Below, one piece after another: positions 15,585 through 23,864 of a DNA stretch of 64,000 nucleotides. A program made the translations under genes and the position numbers. Numbering within the stretch: the first letter of the stretch is position 1; each line of letters begins with the position of its first letter. The notes under the pieces are model-generated. The model saw only the letters and a program-made list of their open reading frames with translations, was not told the DNA's origin and did not search any database. Origin of the DNA: Paenibacillus peoriae KCTC 3763 (GTDB taxonomy: Bacteria > Bacillota > Bacilli > Paenibacillales > Paenibacillaceae); assembly GCF_000236805.1 (NCBI RefSeq), contig NZ_AGFX01000009.1, forward strand, positions 124,001-188,000. Reading direction: 5' to 3'.

Positions 15585-17507
15585 ATGTTCAAAAAAATAT
15601 TTGAACCCATAAAAATCGGGGAATTGGAGATTAAAAATCGATTAGTAGTTCCTGCTATGGTCATGAACTACTGTAATTCGGACGGAACGGCTACAGAGCG
15701 GTATATCGCATACCATGAGGCAAAAGCAAAAGGCGGCTGGGGACTAATTATTACAGAAGACTACGGGATTGATGAGTATGCAAAGGGTTTTCGGAGAATT
15801 CCTGGCCTTTGGGCTGATTTTCAAATTGCAGGGCATAAGGAATTAACAGAAAGAGTACACAAACAAGGAGGAAAAATTGCAGCTCAAATTTACCATGCTG
15901 GACGGCAGACCGACAGCTCAATTACAGGAGTGCAGCCAATCGCGCCTTCGCCAATCAATAACCCAACATCAGAGGAAGTTCCCCATGAGCTTACTGTATA
16001 TGAAATTAAAGAAATTGTAGAGAAATTTGGGGATACGGCTTTAAGAGCCCAAAAGGCAGGGTTTGATGCTGTCGAAATTCACGGGGCTCACGGCTATTTA
16101 ATCAATCAGTTTATGTCGCCATTTTCCAATAAACGAACAGACGCATATGGCGGTACAATTATAAATCGAACCAGATTTGCGGTGGAAATTATTCAGAATA
16201 TCAGAGCCAAGGTGGGCAAGGAGTTTCCATTGCTCTTCAGATTGTCTGGTGATGAATTTGTTGAAGGTGGATTGACGATTGAAGATACAAAAGTGATTTC
16301 GAAAATTATTGAAGAGGCTGGTGTTAATGCGATCCATGTGTCACAGGGTGTCTACAAAACGATGCATTATGTGATTCAACCTGCTGCAGTTCCCCATGGC
16401 TTCTCTACTGATTTGGCTGCGGAAATCAAAAAAGTGGTGTCCATTCCAGTCATTACGGTAGGGAGGATCAATGACCCGTTAATAGCAGAATCGGTTCTTC
16501 TGTCCGGGAAAGCGGACATGGTAGCAATGGGAAGAGCATCCTTGGCTGATCCGGATCTCCCTAACAAAACGCTGGCTGGAAAGATGGGAGATATTATTCA
16601 CTGCATCGGCTGTATGCAGGGGTGTGTAGGTAGAATTGGTCAGGATTTGGACGTTCGTTGTGTAGTCAATCCTTTAACAGGAAAAGAAACGGAGCTAGAA
16701 ATTAAAGAAGCGGAAGAAAAGAAAAAGGTAGTAGTTGTAGGCGGAGGAATCTCCGGTATGGAGGCATCGATTGTTGCAGCAAAAAGAGGTCACGAGGTTC
16801 ATTTATTTGAAAAAGAGGAAGCGTTGGGTGGTCAGTGGTTACTTGCTGCGATTCCCCCAAGCAAGGAGGAATTAAATACCGTTACCGTTTGGCAGAAAGG
16901 ACAGCTGGAACAGCTTGGAGTGATAGTACATCTGAATACAAAATTAAACGAAGCCACTATAAAAGAGGAAAACCCGGATACATTAATTATTGCAACAGGG
17001 GCTAAGCCGTTTATACCAAACATTCCAGGCATTCACTCAGAAGGAGTAGTTATAGCCCAAGATGTTCTATCAGGTAAGACAGAGGTAGGCCAGTCCATTG
17101 TAGTGATAGGTGGAGGACTGGTTGGGGCCGAGACAGCAGCCCATCTGGCCAACCATGGAAAGCAAGTAATTATCGTTGAAATGCAAGATGGAATCGTAAA
17201 GAATGGTGAAGACAGCGTTAATCATTTCCTTTTCAAGGACTTGAAGGAGCATCATGTGGAAATACTTGTATCTACTGCCGTAAAGGAGATTAAGCCTGGC
17301 TCCATAACCATTGAAAAGGATCATGAGATTAAGGAAATATCAAATCTGGATAATGTGGTCATTGCAATTGGATCCAAACCTGTAAATGCCCTACAGGAAC
17401 AACTTGCAGGCAAAGTGGAGAAAATTATTACTATTGGTGATGCTTTGGAAGTTAGAAGGGCGCTTGAAGCTATGGAAGAAGGCTACAGAGCAGGATTAGC
17501 TATTTAG
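15585..17507 (+). CDS. NADH:flavin oxidoreductase (old yellow enzyme / 2,4-dienoyl-CoA reductase type)
   Basis: 640 residues in three modules, as in 2,4-dienoyl-CoA reductase, enoate reductase and BaiCD-type enzymes. Residues ~1-330 are an FMN-binding TIM barrel (KIGELEIKNRLVVPAMVM; YHAGRQTD; EIHGAHGYLINQF). Cysteines in CIGCMQGCVGR and the following CVVNP fit a 4Fe-4S cluster. Two dinucleotide folds follow: VVVVGGGISGMEASIVAAKR (FAD) and IVVIGGGLVGAETAAHLANH (NAD(P)). The ATG at 15585 follows AAAGGGGG; an upstream open extension lacks similarity. It probably reduces an activated C=C bond of an enone or enoyl substrate. HxlR control is inferred from the divergent neighbour. Confidence 0.92.
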   Translation: MFKKIFEPIKIGELEIKNRLVVPAMVMNYCNSDGTATERYIAYHEAKAKGGWGLIITEDYGIDEYAKGFRRIPGLWADFQIAGHKELTERVHKQGGKIAAQIYHAGRQTDSSITGVQPIAPSPINNPTSEEVPHELTVYEIKEIVEKFGDTALRAQKAGFDAVEIHGAHGYLINQFMSPFSNKRTDAYGGTIINRTRFAVEIIQNIRAKVGKEFPLLFRLSGDEFVEGGLTIEDTKVISKIIEEAGVNAIHVSQGVYKTMHYVIQPAAVPHGFSTDLAAEIKKVVSIPVITVGRINDPLIAESVLLSGKADMVAMGRASLADPDLPNKTLAGKMGDIIHCIGCMQGCVGRIGQDLDVRCVVNPLTGKETELEIKEAEEKKKVVVVGGGISGMEASIVAAKRGHEVHLFEKEEALGGQWLLAAIPPSKEELNTVTVWQKGQLEQLGVIVHLNTKLNEATIKEENPDTLIIATGAKPFIPNIPGIHSEGVVIAQDVLSGKTEVGQSIVVIGGGLVGAETAAHLANHGKQVIIVEMQDGIVKNGEDSVNHFLFKDLKEHHVEILVSTAVKEIKPGSITIEKDHEIKEISNLDNVVIAIGSKPVNALQEQLAGKVEKIITIGDALEVRRALEAMEEGYRAGLAI

Positions 17508-17761
17508 GGACAGCACAACTGGAGACTACATCAATGCAATAGACAATTGTTACGGCCTTTTCACAAACTTCATTGGGGAAAAGGCCGTTTGATCTGTACT
17601 CATAACATTCCCTCGTGTAAAACTTTTTCCACTTATTAGTTAACGTATTTCAATAATAGAGCTTCTAAAATCATGTAAGACCATGCTCATGCCAACAAGA
17701 AAATCAATGTGCACTAAATAAGACGCCAGTAAATTTAGGTATACATATTTTATTAACTCGA

Positions 17762-17863
17762 CTGTTTTTTGATTTGCCAATTCCAGAAGTAGGAGAACAC
17801 GATGTATTAATCGAAGTAGACAGCACTGGGATTAGCCCCTATGATTAGCATGTCCGAATTGGG
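17762..17863 (+). pseudogene. Fragment of an alcohol dehydrogenase/quinone reductase N-terminus
   Basis: LFFDLPIPEVGEHDVLIEVD and then STGISPYD, an in-frame stop and HVRIG match the N-terminal GroES-like part of medium-chain dehydrogenases. There is no start codon and nothing continues afterwards. Confidence 0.6.
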
Positions 17864-17866
17864 GAA

Positions 17867-18194
17867 CAAGCAGTTTATGCAAAGAGCAAATTATTCGTTT
17901 TACAGGAATTCTAACGAGGAACGTTAGTTGAAAAAACAGCAGAAGTCTGGGACTTTATTTTCTCGTCCAAGACTTAGAGTTTCAATTGTAGGTGCAGGCT
18001 GGCCCACATTTGAAATATTGCCAGGATTAAGTCCAAATAACGATACTGCTAATCCGAAAAATGTGAAACCGACGATTACTATCTACCGTGATAAAGAGCA
18101 TCCTTCGCATATCTTATTACCTATTATTCCGGAATAATATATTCAGTTTCACCCTAAGTGCCTGAATGATTAGATGCCAGGGAACTGATTGTTA
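17867..18194 (+). other. Unidentified relic with a duplicated TIYRD motif
   Basis: An open frame (17928-18137, 69 codons) ends PTITIYRDKEHPSH and then a short tail; a second in-frame-like stretch at 18267-18318 reads TVTIYRDESITHYPDKR. The shared T[IV]TIYRD suggests two broken copies of one coding segment. No family was recognised and no ribosome site is present. Confidence 0.3.
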
Positions 18195-18228
18195 GAAACC
18201 CGAGGTCTTTAAAGACTAGGGTTTTTCC
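18195..18228 (+). terminator. Rho-independent terminator
   Basis: AAACCC ... GGGTTT flanks the palindrome GTCTTTAAAGAC; the plus strand ends in TTTTTCC. Confidence 0.65.
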
Positions 18229-18324
18229 TATTATAAAGGCTCCAAAAAATCTCAAGTTTCGCAACCGTGACGATTTATCGCGATGAGAGCATTACCCATT
18301 ATCCCGATAAAAGGAAGAAACTAA

Positions 18325-19872
18325 ATGAAAGCAAAGAGATTTATCCGTATTTCACTTATAGTATTAGTAGGCGTCGTAGTTTTATGCGGCTCCGTAATTG
18401 GAGGATTCTTAATTAAAAGTTCAATGGAGATCAAAGCACTTTCGAAACTAAAAGTTGAAGATTCCCCAACCGCAAAATATATAGATCAAATGCCTGAAAA
18501 CGATGAAATTTTCGGATGGGTTGAAGACCTGACAGAAATGGGCGTGCGCCAGCCTGGCACAAAGGCGCATCAAAAGGCTGTTGATTATGTTAAGACAAAG
18601 TTTGAAAACTTTAACCTTGAGAATGTTCACACAGAGAGTGCTGATACGGTGCGATGGACAGCAAACAAATGGGGACTGACCGTTGGTGGTGTGAAAATAG
18701 ATTCTTACTATATGACACATTCTTTTAACACAGGTATTACAGGTTCGTTCAGTACACCTGACGATGGGCTCAATTCAGAAATTGTGTATGTCGGGGAAGG
18801 CGGGGAATCAGATTTTAACAACATTAATGTAAAAGGAAAAATTGTGGTAGCAGATGTAAAGATGGGAAGTGTACCTATTGGACTTGCAAAGGCAGCAGGT
18901 TATTTGTTCTATGATCCCAATAAGACGCTTTCTCTTTTTTCATCAAGGATTGACCCCTACAGTGCAAATACCTATCCAGACAACTATTACAACGCTTTAG
19001 ATCATGGAGCTATTGCCTTTATAGGGATTCTTTCAAATTATATTGAAAGCAATCAATATAATAATGAAGACTATTCATACCTCAATGGTCCGATGAAGAT
19101 ACCGGGACTCTGGATCAGTAAATCTGCCGGTAAACAGGTGAAAGAACTGATTTCAAAAGGTAGTACAAATGCTTCAATGACGCTTGTCGGAGAGCTCGAA
19201 ACTACCCAAGGAAGCGCTGTAGTGGCGTATCTTCCTGGGAAATCTGATGAGACAATTCTTGTTCATTCTCATCATGATTCCTCAACAACTGGGGCTGTTG
19301 AGGATGCTTCTGGAACATCCGTTGTACTAGCTCTGGCGAAATTCTATTCTCAGATTCCTCAGGAGGATAGAGAGAAAACAATTATGTTTGCAACAATGGA
19401 CACTCACTTTACCGGCTATGAAGTACATGATGCGTTTAAAGGAAATCACCTGCAAGGACCGGATAACATTCTCGCCGACGTTTGCGTAGAGCATATAGCA
19501 AATGAGCTCACTGAAGATGCCGATGGAAATCTTGAACTCACAGGCCAGATCGAGCCGAGGGTAGTATTTATAAGCGAAGTGGATGCTCTTGTAAATATTA
19601 CAAAAGAAGAAATCGTGAGACATCGTCTGGACAGATCAGTAATCCTGCCAGCAACACTTTTAGGAGATGAAATTCCGACGGATGCGGATATATTTTATCA
19701 TGCGGGTATCCCGATCATAAGTCTTGTCAGCGGACCGATTTATTTGTACGACAATATGGATACGATCGATATGGTGGCCAAGGACGAATTGCGCTCGACG
19801 GCAGAGACATTTGCAGACATAATCTGGAGGCTTTGTGGTTTGCCAGCTGAAAATTCCAGCCATAGTATTTGA
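18325..19872 (+). CDS. M28-like membrane-anchored protein with PA-type insert and altered metal site
   Basis: 515 residues: N-terminal membrane anchor (~7-30), a PA-like insert (~125-260), then an M28 peptidase fold. The core motif reads VHSHHDSSTTGAVEDASGTS, so the first His-x-Asp is kept. The other usual M28 ligands look different: the DNxSG aspartate is glutamate in VEDASG, the Glu-Glu pair is replaced by TH in FATMDTHFTG, and the final histidine region reads YDNMDTID. Either this is a subfamily with another metal set or it is not a peptidase. The extracellular side is implied by the anchor. It stands alone between a terminator and a minus-strand gene. Confidence 0.7.
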   Translation: MKAKRFIRISLIVLVGVVVLCGSVIGGFLIKSSMEIKALSKLKVEDSPTAKYIDQMPENDEIFGWVEDLTEMGVRQPGTKAHQKAVDYVKTKFENFNLENVHTESADTVRWTANKWGLTVGGVKIDSYYMTHSFNTGITGSFSTPDDGLNSEIVYVGEGGESDFNNINVKGKIVVADVKMGSVPIGLAKAAGYLFYDPNKTLSLFSSRIDPYSANTYPDNYYNALDHGAIAFIGILSNYIESNQYNNEDYSYLNGPMKIPGLWISKSAGKQVKELISKGSTNASMTLVGELETTQGSAVVAYLPGKSDETILVHSHHDSSTTGAVEDASGTSVVLALAKFYSQIPQEDREKTIMFATMDTHFTGYEVHDAFKGNHLQGPDNILADVCVEHIANELTEDADGNLELTGQIEPRVVFISEVDALVNITKEEIVRHRLDRSVILPATLLGDEIPTDADIFYHAGIPIISLVSGPIYLYDNMDTIDMVAKDELRSTAETFADIIWRLCGLPAENSSHSI

Positions 19873-19892
19873 CCGCTTTCATAGATTGGTAA

Positions 19893-20123
19893 TCAAATGA
19901 ATATTGGCCCGGTACTATTAGTTTAATTACAGTTGAATACGATGTTAGAGAGGATCAGCCCGAACAAACAACTGTTTTCCGGTTAGAACCTTCTTCAATA
20001 GAGCTATTAGAAAAAGTAATTAGTAAAAAATTCAGACATATAAACAGTATAACTTCAAGAAAAATAGCAGAAATGTCTGGTGGGAACGTACGTGTTGCTG
20101 TTGTGTTTTACTTAAATTTTTGA
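19893..20123 (+). pseudogene. C-terminal fragment of a P-loop ATPase-like protein
   Basis: A frame between stops reads LITVEYDVREDQPEQTTVFR, then LEPSSIELLEKVISKKF and IAEMSGGNVRVAVVF. The SGGNxRVA pattern after a helix resembles the lid region of STAND/AAA-type ATPases. The P-loop half is missing and there is no start. Its end runs into the 3' end of the convergent AraC gene. Confidence 0.45.
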
Positions 20124-21118
20124 ATAGATTTAGAAATAGAATTGTCTCGAAATTCTTTTGGTGTAACACTAAAATATTCCTTGAATTTTTTGTAAAAGAA
20201 GTTTAAGTTGTTATAACCTATTTCGTTTGCAATTCCGTAAATAGGGATGTTAGTATTTTCAAGTAAAATAGATGCTCTAGTTAGCTTTTGAAGTAATATA
20301 ATTTCAGAAAATGATCTGTTGGTGGTTTTTTTTATCAAATTACTTAGATAGTTTGGATGAAAATTGAAATGCTTAGCTGTGGAAATTAAACTACACGTCA
20401 TATAATTCTTCTCTAGATAGTTAAGTATTTCTACAACAGGTGCATTGTTGAATGATTTTGAGTTAGATTGGGTAGAGTCGTACTGAAATACCCTCAGTAG
20501 TTCAGAAAATATAAGCACCATAAAGCAATCAATTATTTCATTTGAACATAAAGATTTATCAAAATATTCACAAAGAAGCTCTTTTATATATAGAGGGATT
20601 TTTTTGTTATTTTCAGAATTAAATATTATGCAATTATCATGATCCCTCTTATCAGATATAGCATTAATTAAAAACTCTGAGATAATGCCTTTACTTGATA
20701 GCCTGCTAAGAAAGGCAGTTGAAAAGTATTCTTTACTCATTAATATATTTATAATAATATCATTTTCACTAGTCGGTAAAATAGAATGAGGAATACCAGT
20801 ATCTATAATAGATATTTGTCCTTCTTTCAGTTTTACAGTCTTATCTTTTATTATCTCTGTAAATTCTCCAGAATATACATAACTAAGTTCGATATAAGTA
20901 TGAACGTGCATTGGTACTTGAACAAATCGTGTATGTTTACGTGGGGTGATATTTTCGCCTATATTCATATCATTATCATCAAATAAATAAGCACTATGCC
21001 CTTTACAGTTGATTATTTCCATTTTTTTATATCTTTCAGACATAACAGGATTTGATTTATATTTTATCTCTTTTTCTGTTAATACTCTAAGCATTCTATC
21101 TAACTCATCGTGATTCAT
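20108..21118 (-). CDS. AraC family regulator with cupin domain (carbohydrate locus regulator)
   Basis: About 336 residues. The N-terminal cupin (~60-130) has the metal/sugar-binding look MHVHTYIELSYVYSGEF and LKEGQISIIDTGIPHSI. The C-terminal AraC DNA-binding domain includes LISTAKHFNFHPNYLSNLIK and then GYNNLNFFYKKFKEYFSVTP. The ATG at 21118 has AAAGGGG at ideal spacing; an in-frame TTG six codons upstream is less likely. It is divergent from the GH43-PTS-GH3 operon. The shared region and the promoter at 28.7 kb carry the same bipartite motif, so it is the probable activator of both units. Confidence 0.9.
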   Translation of the reverse strand: MNHDELDRMLRVLTEKEIKYKSNPVMSERYKKMEIINCKGHSAYLFDDNDMNIGENITPRKHTRFVQVPMHVHTYIELSYVYSGEFTEIIKDKTVKLKEGQISIIDTGIPHSILPTSENDIIINILMSKEYFSTAFLSRLSSKGIISEFLINAISDKRDHDNCIIFNSENNKKIPLYIKELLCEYFDKSLCSNEIIDCFMVLIFSELLRVFQYDSTQSNSKSFNNAPVVEILNYLEKNYMTCSLISTAKHFNFHPNYLSNLIKKTTNRSFSEIILLQKLTRASILLENTNIPIYGIANEIGYNNLNFFYKKFKEYFSVTPKEFRDNSISKSIQKFK

Positions 21119-21152
21119 AGTTGAAACCCCTTTCAATGTTAGTCATTATATG

Positions 21153-21226
21153 ATATTAAAATCGGTCAGTCAATATGTGTTTATTTGATATTATAGAGCA
21201 TATAAGAAAATGCTATCCTTTCTTCA
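21153..21226 (+). promoter_or_regulatory. Operator/promoter copy A (GGTCAGT-N15-TGATATT)
   Basis: GGTCAGT at 21164-21170 and TGATATT at 21186-21192 start 22 bases apart, two helical turns, as expected for the two half-recognition sites of an AraC monomer. The 74 bases align without gaps to 28754-28827 (58 identical by my count), including a TATCCT that could be the -10 box 21 bases after TGATATT. It lies between the divergent AraC gene and the GH43 gene. Confidence 0.65.
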
Positions 21227-21459
21227 AGGGGATTATTTAATAGCTTCCTTGAGGCCACAAATATAGAGACGTCTATAGACTTTTATCTAAAAACTATAGT
21301 TTTTATCAGTTAGTGTATCTAATAAAATCACTCATTTTATAAAAGTGTTGAAAGGAGTAATTTCTGTAATTAAAAAAGAGACAAACATTAAGATTTAATT
21401 TAGAATATTTTGAAAATTTCCATTTTGACACTATTATCTTTTATAAGGAGAAGTTTTAA

Positions 21460-22440
21460 ATGTATAATTCTATTCGACCAGGTCAGATTTGGCTTGATAC
21501 AAAAAGTAAGCGTATACAAGCTCATGGTAGTTCTGTAATGTCTGTAGATGGTGTCTATTATTGGTATGGGGAAAATAAGGAAAATACGATTCCGGGAAGT
21601 GGCGTTTGGCATAATGGTGTTAATTGTTATTCATCTGAGGATTTAATAAATTGGAAATTTGAAAAAACTATTTTGAAGGCGCCTTCAGATGTTAATAACC
21701 CTTTACATCCTTCTAGAATTATGGACCGTCCCCATATCATTTATAACAAAAAGAATGAAGAATTTGTAATGTGGATGAAATTAGCAGGAACAGATGATAA
21801 TCCTCGAGATTGGAATTATCAATATATGGGGATAGCGACATCAAAAAGTATCACTGAAGAGTTTAAACTTATTGATAAGATAGTTCCTTTAGATATGAGC
21901 AGTGGTGATTTTGATTTGTTTGTTGATGATAATGATCAAGCATACATTATCTTTGGAAAAGTTCATACAGAAATTGTAATTGCAGATTTAACTGACGACT
22001 ATAAGAATTTAACAGGAAAATATTCAACGCATTTGCATTTTAGTTCACCTCCATTAGCACGTGAGGCACCTGCTGTTTTTAAAAGAGAGAATGAATACTT
22101 TATGTTTACGTCGGGAACAACTGCGTATTATCCAAATCAAACGCTCAGTGCCAAAGCAGATAATATGCATGGACCTTGGTATATTATTGGAGATCCGTGT
22201 ATAGAGGATACAGAAAAGAACACTTTCAATTCCCAAATAAGTAGTGTATTTAAAGTGCCTAATCAAGATTTATTCATTGCGATTGGGGATCGGTGGGTTG
22301 TTGACTTAACAAGAAAAAAAGAGAAGAGTTCATGGAACATTAATACAAGTGAGTCTGATTATGTTTGGCTACCTGTAGAATTTAAAGAGAATATCCCAGT
22401 AATCCAATGGAAGTCGGAATGGAATCCAAACAATTTTTAA
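21460..22440 (+). CDS. Glycoside hydrolase family 43-like protein
   Basis: 326 residues, no signal peptide, so intracellular. Five-bladed beta-propeller pattern with GH43 landmarks: IRPGQIWLDTKSKRIQAHGS at the first blade, YYWYGENKE, MDRPHIIYNKK, SGDFDLFVDDNDQAYIIFG and REAPAVFKRENEYFMFTSG, where the RExPxxFK glutamate is the typical catalytic acid. It resembles the GH43 group acting on galactans. AAGGAG precedes the ATG. First gene of a three-gene unit, 15 bases ahead of the PTS gene. It most likely trims a phosphorylated or short oligosaccharide after uptake; the linkage is unknown. Confidence 0.85.
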   Translation: MYNSIRPGQIWLDTKSKRIQAHGSSVMSVDGVYYWYGENKENTIPGSGVWHNGVNCYSSEDLINWKFEKTILKAPSDVNNPLHPSRIMDRPHIIYNKKNEEFVMWMKLAGTDDNPRDWNYQYMGIATSKSITEEFKLIDKIVPLDMSSGDFDLFVDDNDQAYIIFGKVHTEIVIADLTDDYKNLTGKYSTHLHFSSPPLAREAPAVFKRENEYFMFTSGTTAYYPNQTLSAKADNMHGPWYIIGDPCIEDTEKNTFNSQISSVFKVPNQDLFIAIGDRWVVDLTRKKEKSSWNINTSESDYVWLPVEFKENIPVIQWKSEWNPNNF

Positions 22441-22455
22441 TAAGGGGAAGTTTGT

Positions 22456-23829
22456 ATGAATTTAAAAGATTCAGCAAAAGCAATAATTGAAAAAGTTGGA
22501 GGACCAGAGAATATTGTAAGTGTTACGCACTGTGTAACTAGATTGAGATTTGTTCTGGCGGATGAATCAATTCCCAATGATGATGAAATTAAAAGTATTG
22601 ATAAAGTATTGGGTGTTATGAAAGCTGGTGGACAATATCAAGTAATTGTTGGGAATATGGTTAAAGATGTTTATGCTGAAGTTGATTCTTTATTAAAAGG
22701 TAATGCTAATGAAGATGACATCAAAGAAAAAATTGAAAAAGTTAAAACAAAAAATAAAACAAGTTTGATTAATAGGCTATCTAGATCACTTATGAAAATG
22801 ATTTTTCCGCTAGTTCCAACAATGGCCGCGGTGGGTATTATTAAAGGTTGTTTGGCTATATTCCTTATGGCAGGCGTATTGCAGACAACAGATGGTACTT
22901 TTATTATTTTGCAAAATATAAATGATGCTTTCTTATACTTCTTACCTATAATTGTAGCATTTTCAGTTGCGAAAACATTTGACTCAAACCCTTATGTTGC
23001 TGCTGCAATAGGAGCATCATTGGTATTTCCGAATATTGTCGAAATATATAAAGATGGTACAGCTTTAACGTTTTTGAAGATACCTGTCATCTTAACAACA
23101 TACGGTAACTCAATTTTCCCTGTTATGTGTAGTACATTTATTGCTGCAAAATTAGAAAAGTATCTAGATAGGTATATACCACCATTTTTAGAATTCTTAA
23201 AAATTATGATGTTACTTTTGGTAATGGTACCTTTCACATTTCTTGTAGTTGGGCCAATCTTTGTAGAAGTAAGTACGTTATTAGCAAATGGTACTATGGC
23301 TGTTTATAATTTATTTCCTTTAGCTACTGGTGTAATATTCGGTGCCTTTTGGCAGCTTTGTGTGCTTTTTGGATTACACTATGCGTTTATTCCTATTTTG
23401 ACCGATATAACCCTGAGAAATGGTTCTAATGCGTTGAGCCCGATTTTAGGTATGGGAGTTTGGGCATTAGCTGGAGCTGCGCTTGGTTTCGCACTTAAGA
23501 CTAAACGAAAAGAAAATAAAGCTACTGGTTATTCAGCAATGACTTCTGCACTGTTTGGTATTACTGAACCAGCCATATTCGGGATTGCTTTGCCATATAG
23601 GAAACCGTTTATTTGCGCAATGATTGCTGGAGGAATTGCTGGACCATTGAATACAATTTTAGGAACAAATCAGTTTTCACCAGCTGCTGTTGGAGGAATT
23701 TTAACATTTGGTGCCCAAATGGACCCTAGTGGTAATCCAGGTCCACTTATAGGATTCTTCATCTGCTTTTTCGTGAGTTTTACTATCAGTGCAGTTTTAA
23801 CGTACTTTACAACAAGAGCGGACGATTAA
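22456..23829 (+). CDS. PTS transporter subunit EIIBC, glucose/glucoside family
   Basis: 457 residues. The EIIB domain (1-~80) has the phospho-cysteine in SVTHCVTRLRFVL and the typical VLGVMKAGGQYQVIVGN. EIIC (~105-455) contains about ten membrane segments and the conserved GITEPAIFGIALPYRKPF motif. No EIIA domain is fused; a separate EIIA gene lies at 31776, 8 kb downstream, and would supply the phosphate. The domain order B-C matches the beta-glucoside/sucrose/trehalose branch. It is flanked by GH43 and GH3 genes, so imported substrates are probably beta-linked di- or oligosaccharides. Confidence 0.93.
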   Translation: MNLKDSAKAIIEKVGGPENIVSVTHCVTRLRFVLADESIPNDDEIKSIDKVLGVMKAGGQYQVIVGNMVKDVYAEVDSLLKGNANEDDIKEKIEKVKTKNKTSLINRLSRSLMKMIFPLVPTMAAVGIIKGCLAIFLMAGVLQTTDGTFIILQNINDAFLYFLPIIVAFSVAKTFDSNPYVAAAIGASLVFPNIVEIYKDGTALTFLKIPVILTTYGNSIFPVMCSTFIAAKLEKYLDRYIPPFLEFLKIMMLLLVMVPFTFLVVGPIFVEVSTLLANGTMAVYNLFPLATGVIFGAFWQLCVLFGLHYAFIPILTDITLRNGSNALSPILGMGVWALAGAALGFALKTKRKENKATGYSAMTSALFGITEPAIFGIALPYRKPFICAMIAGGIAGPLNTILGTNQFSPAAVGGILTFGAQMDPSGNPGPLIGFFICFFVSFTISAVLTYFTTRADD

Positions 23830-23864
23830 CTTAGAAGCACTGAAGTAAAAAGGAGGATTTATCG

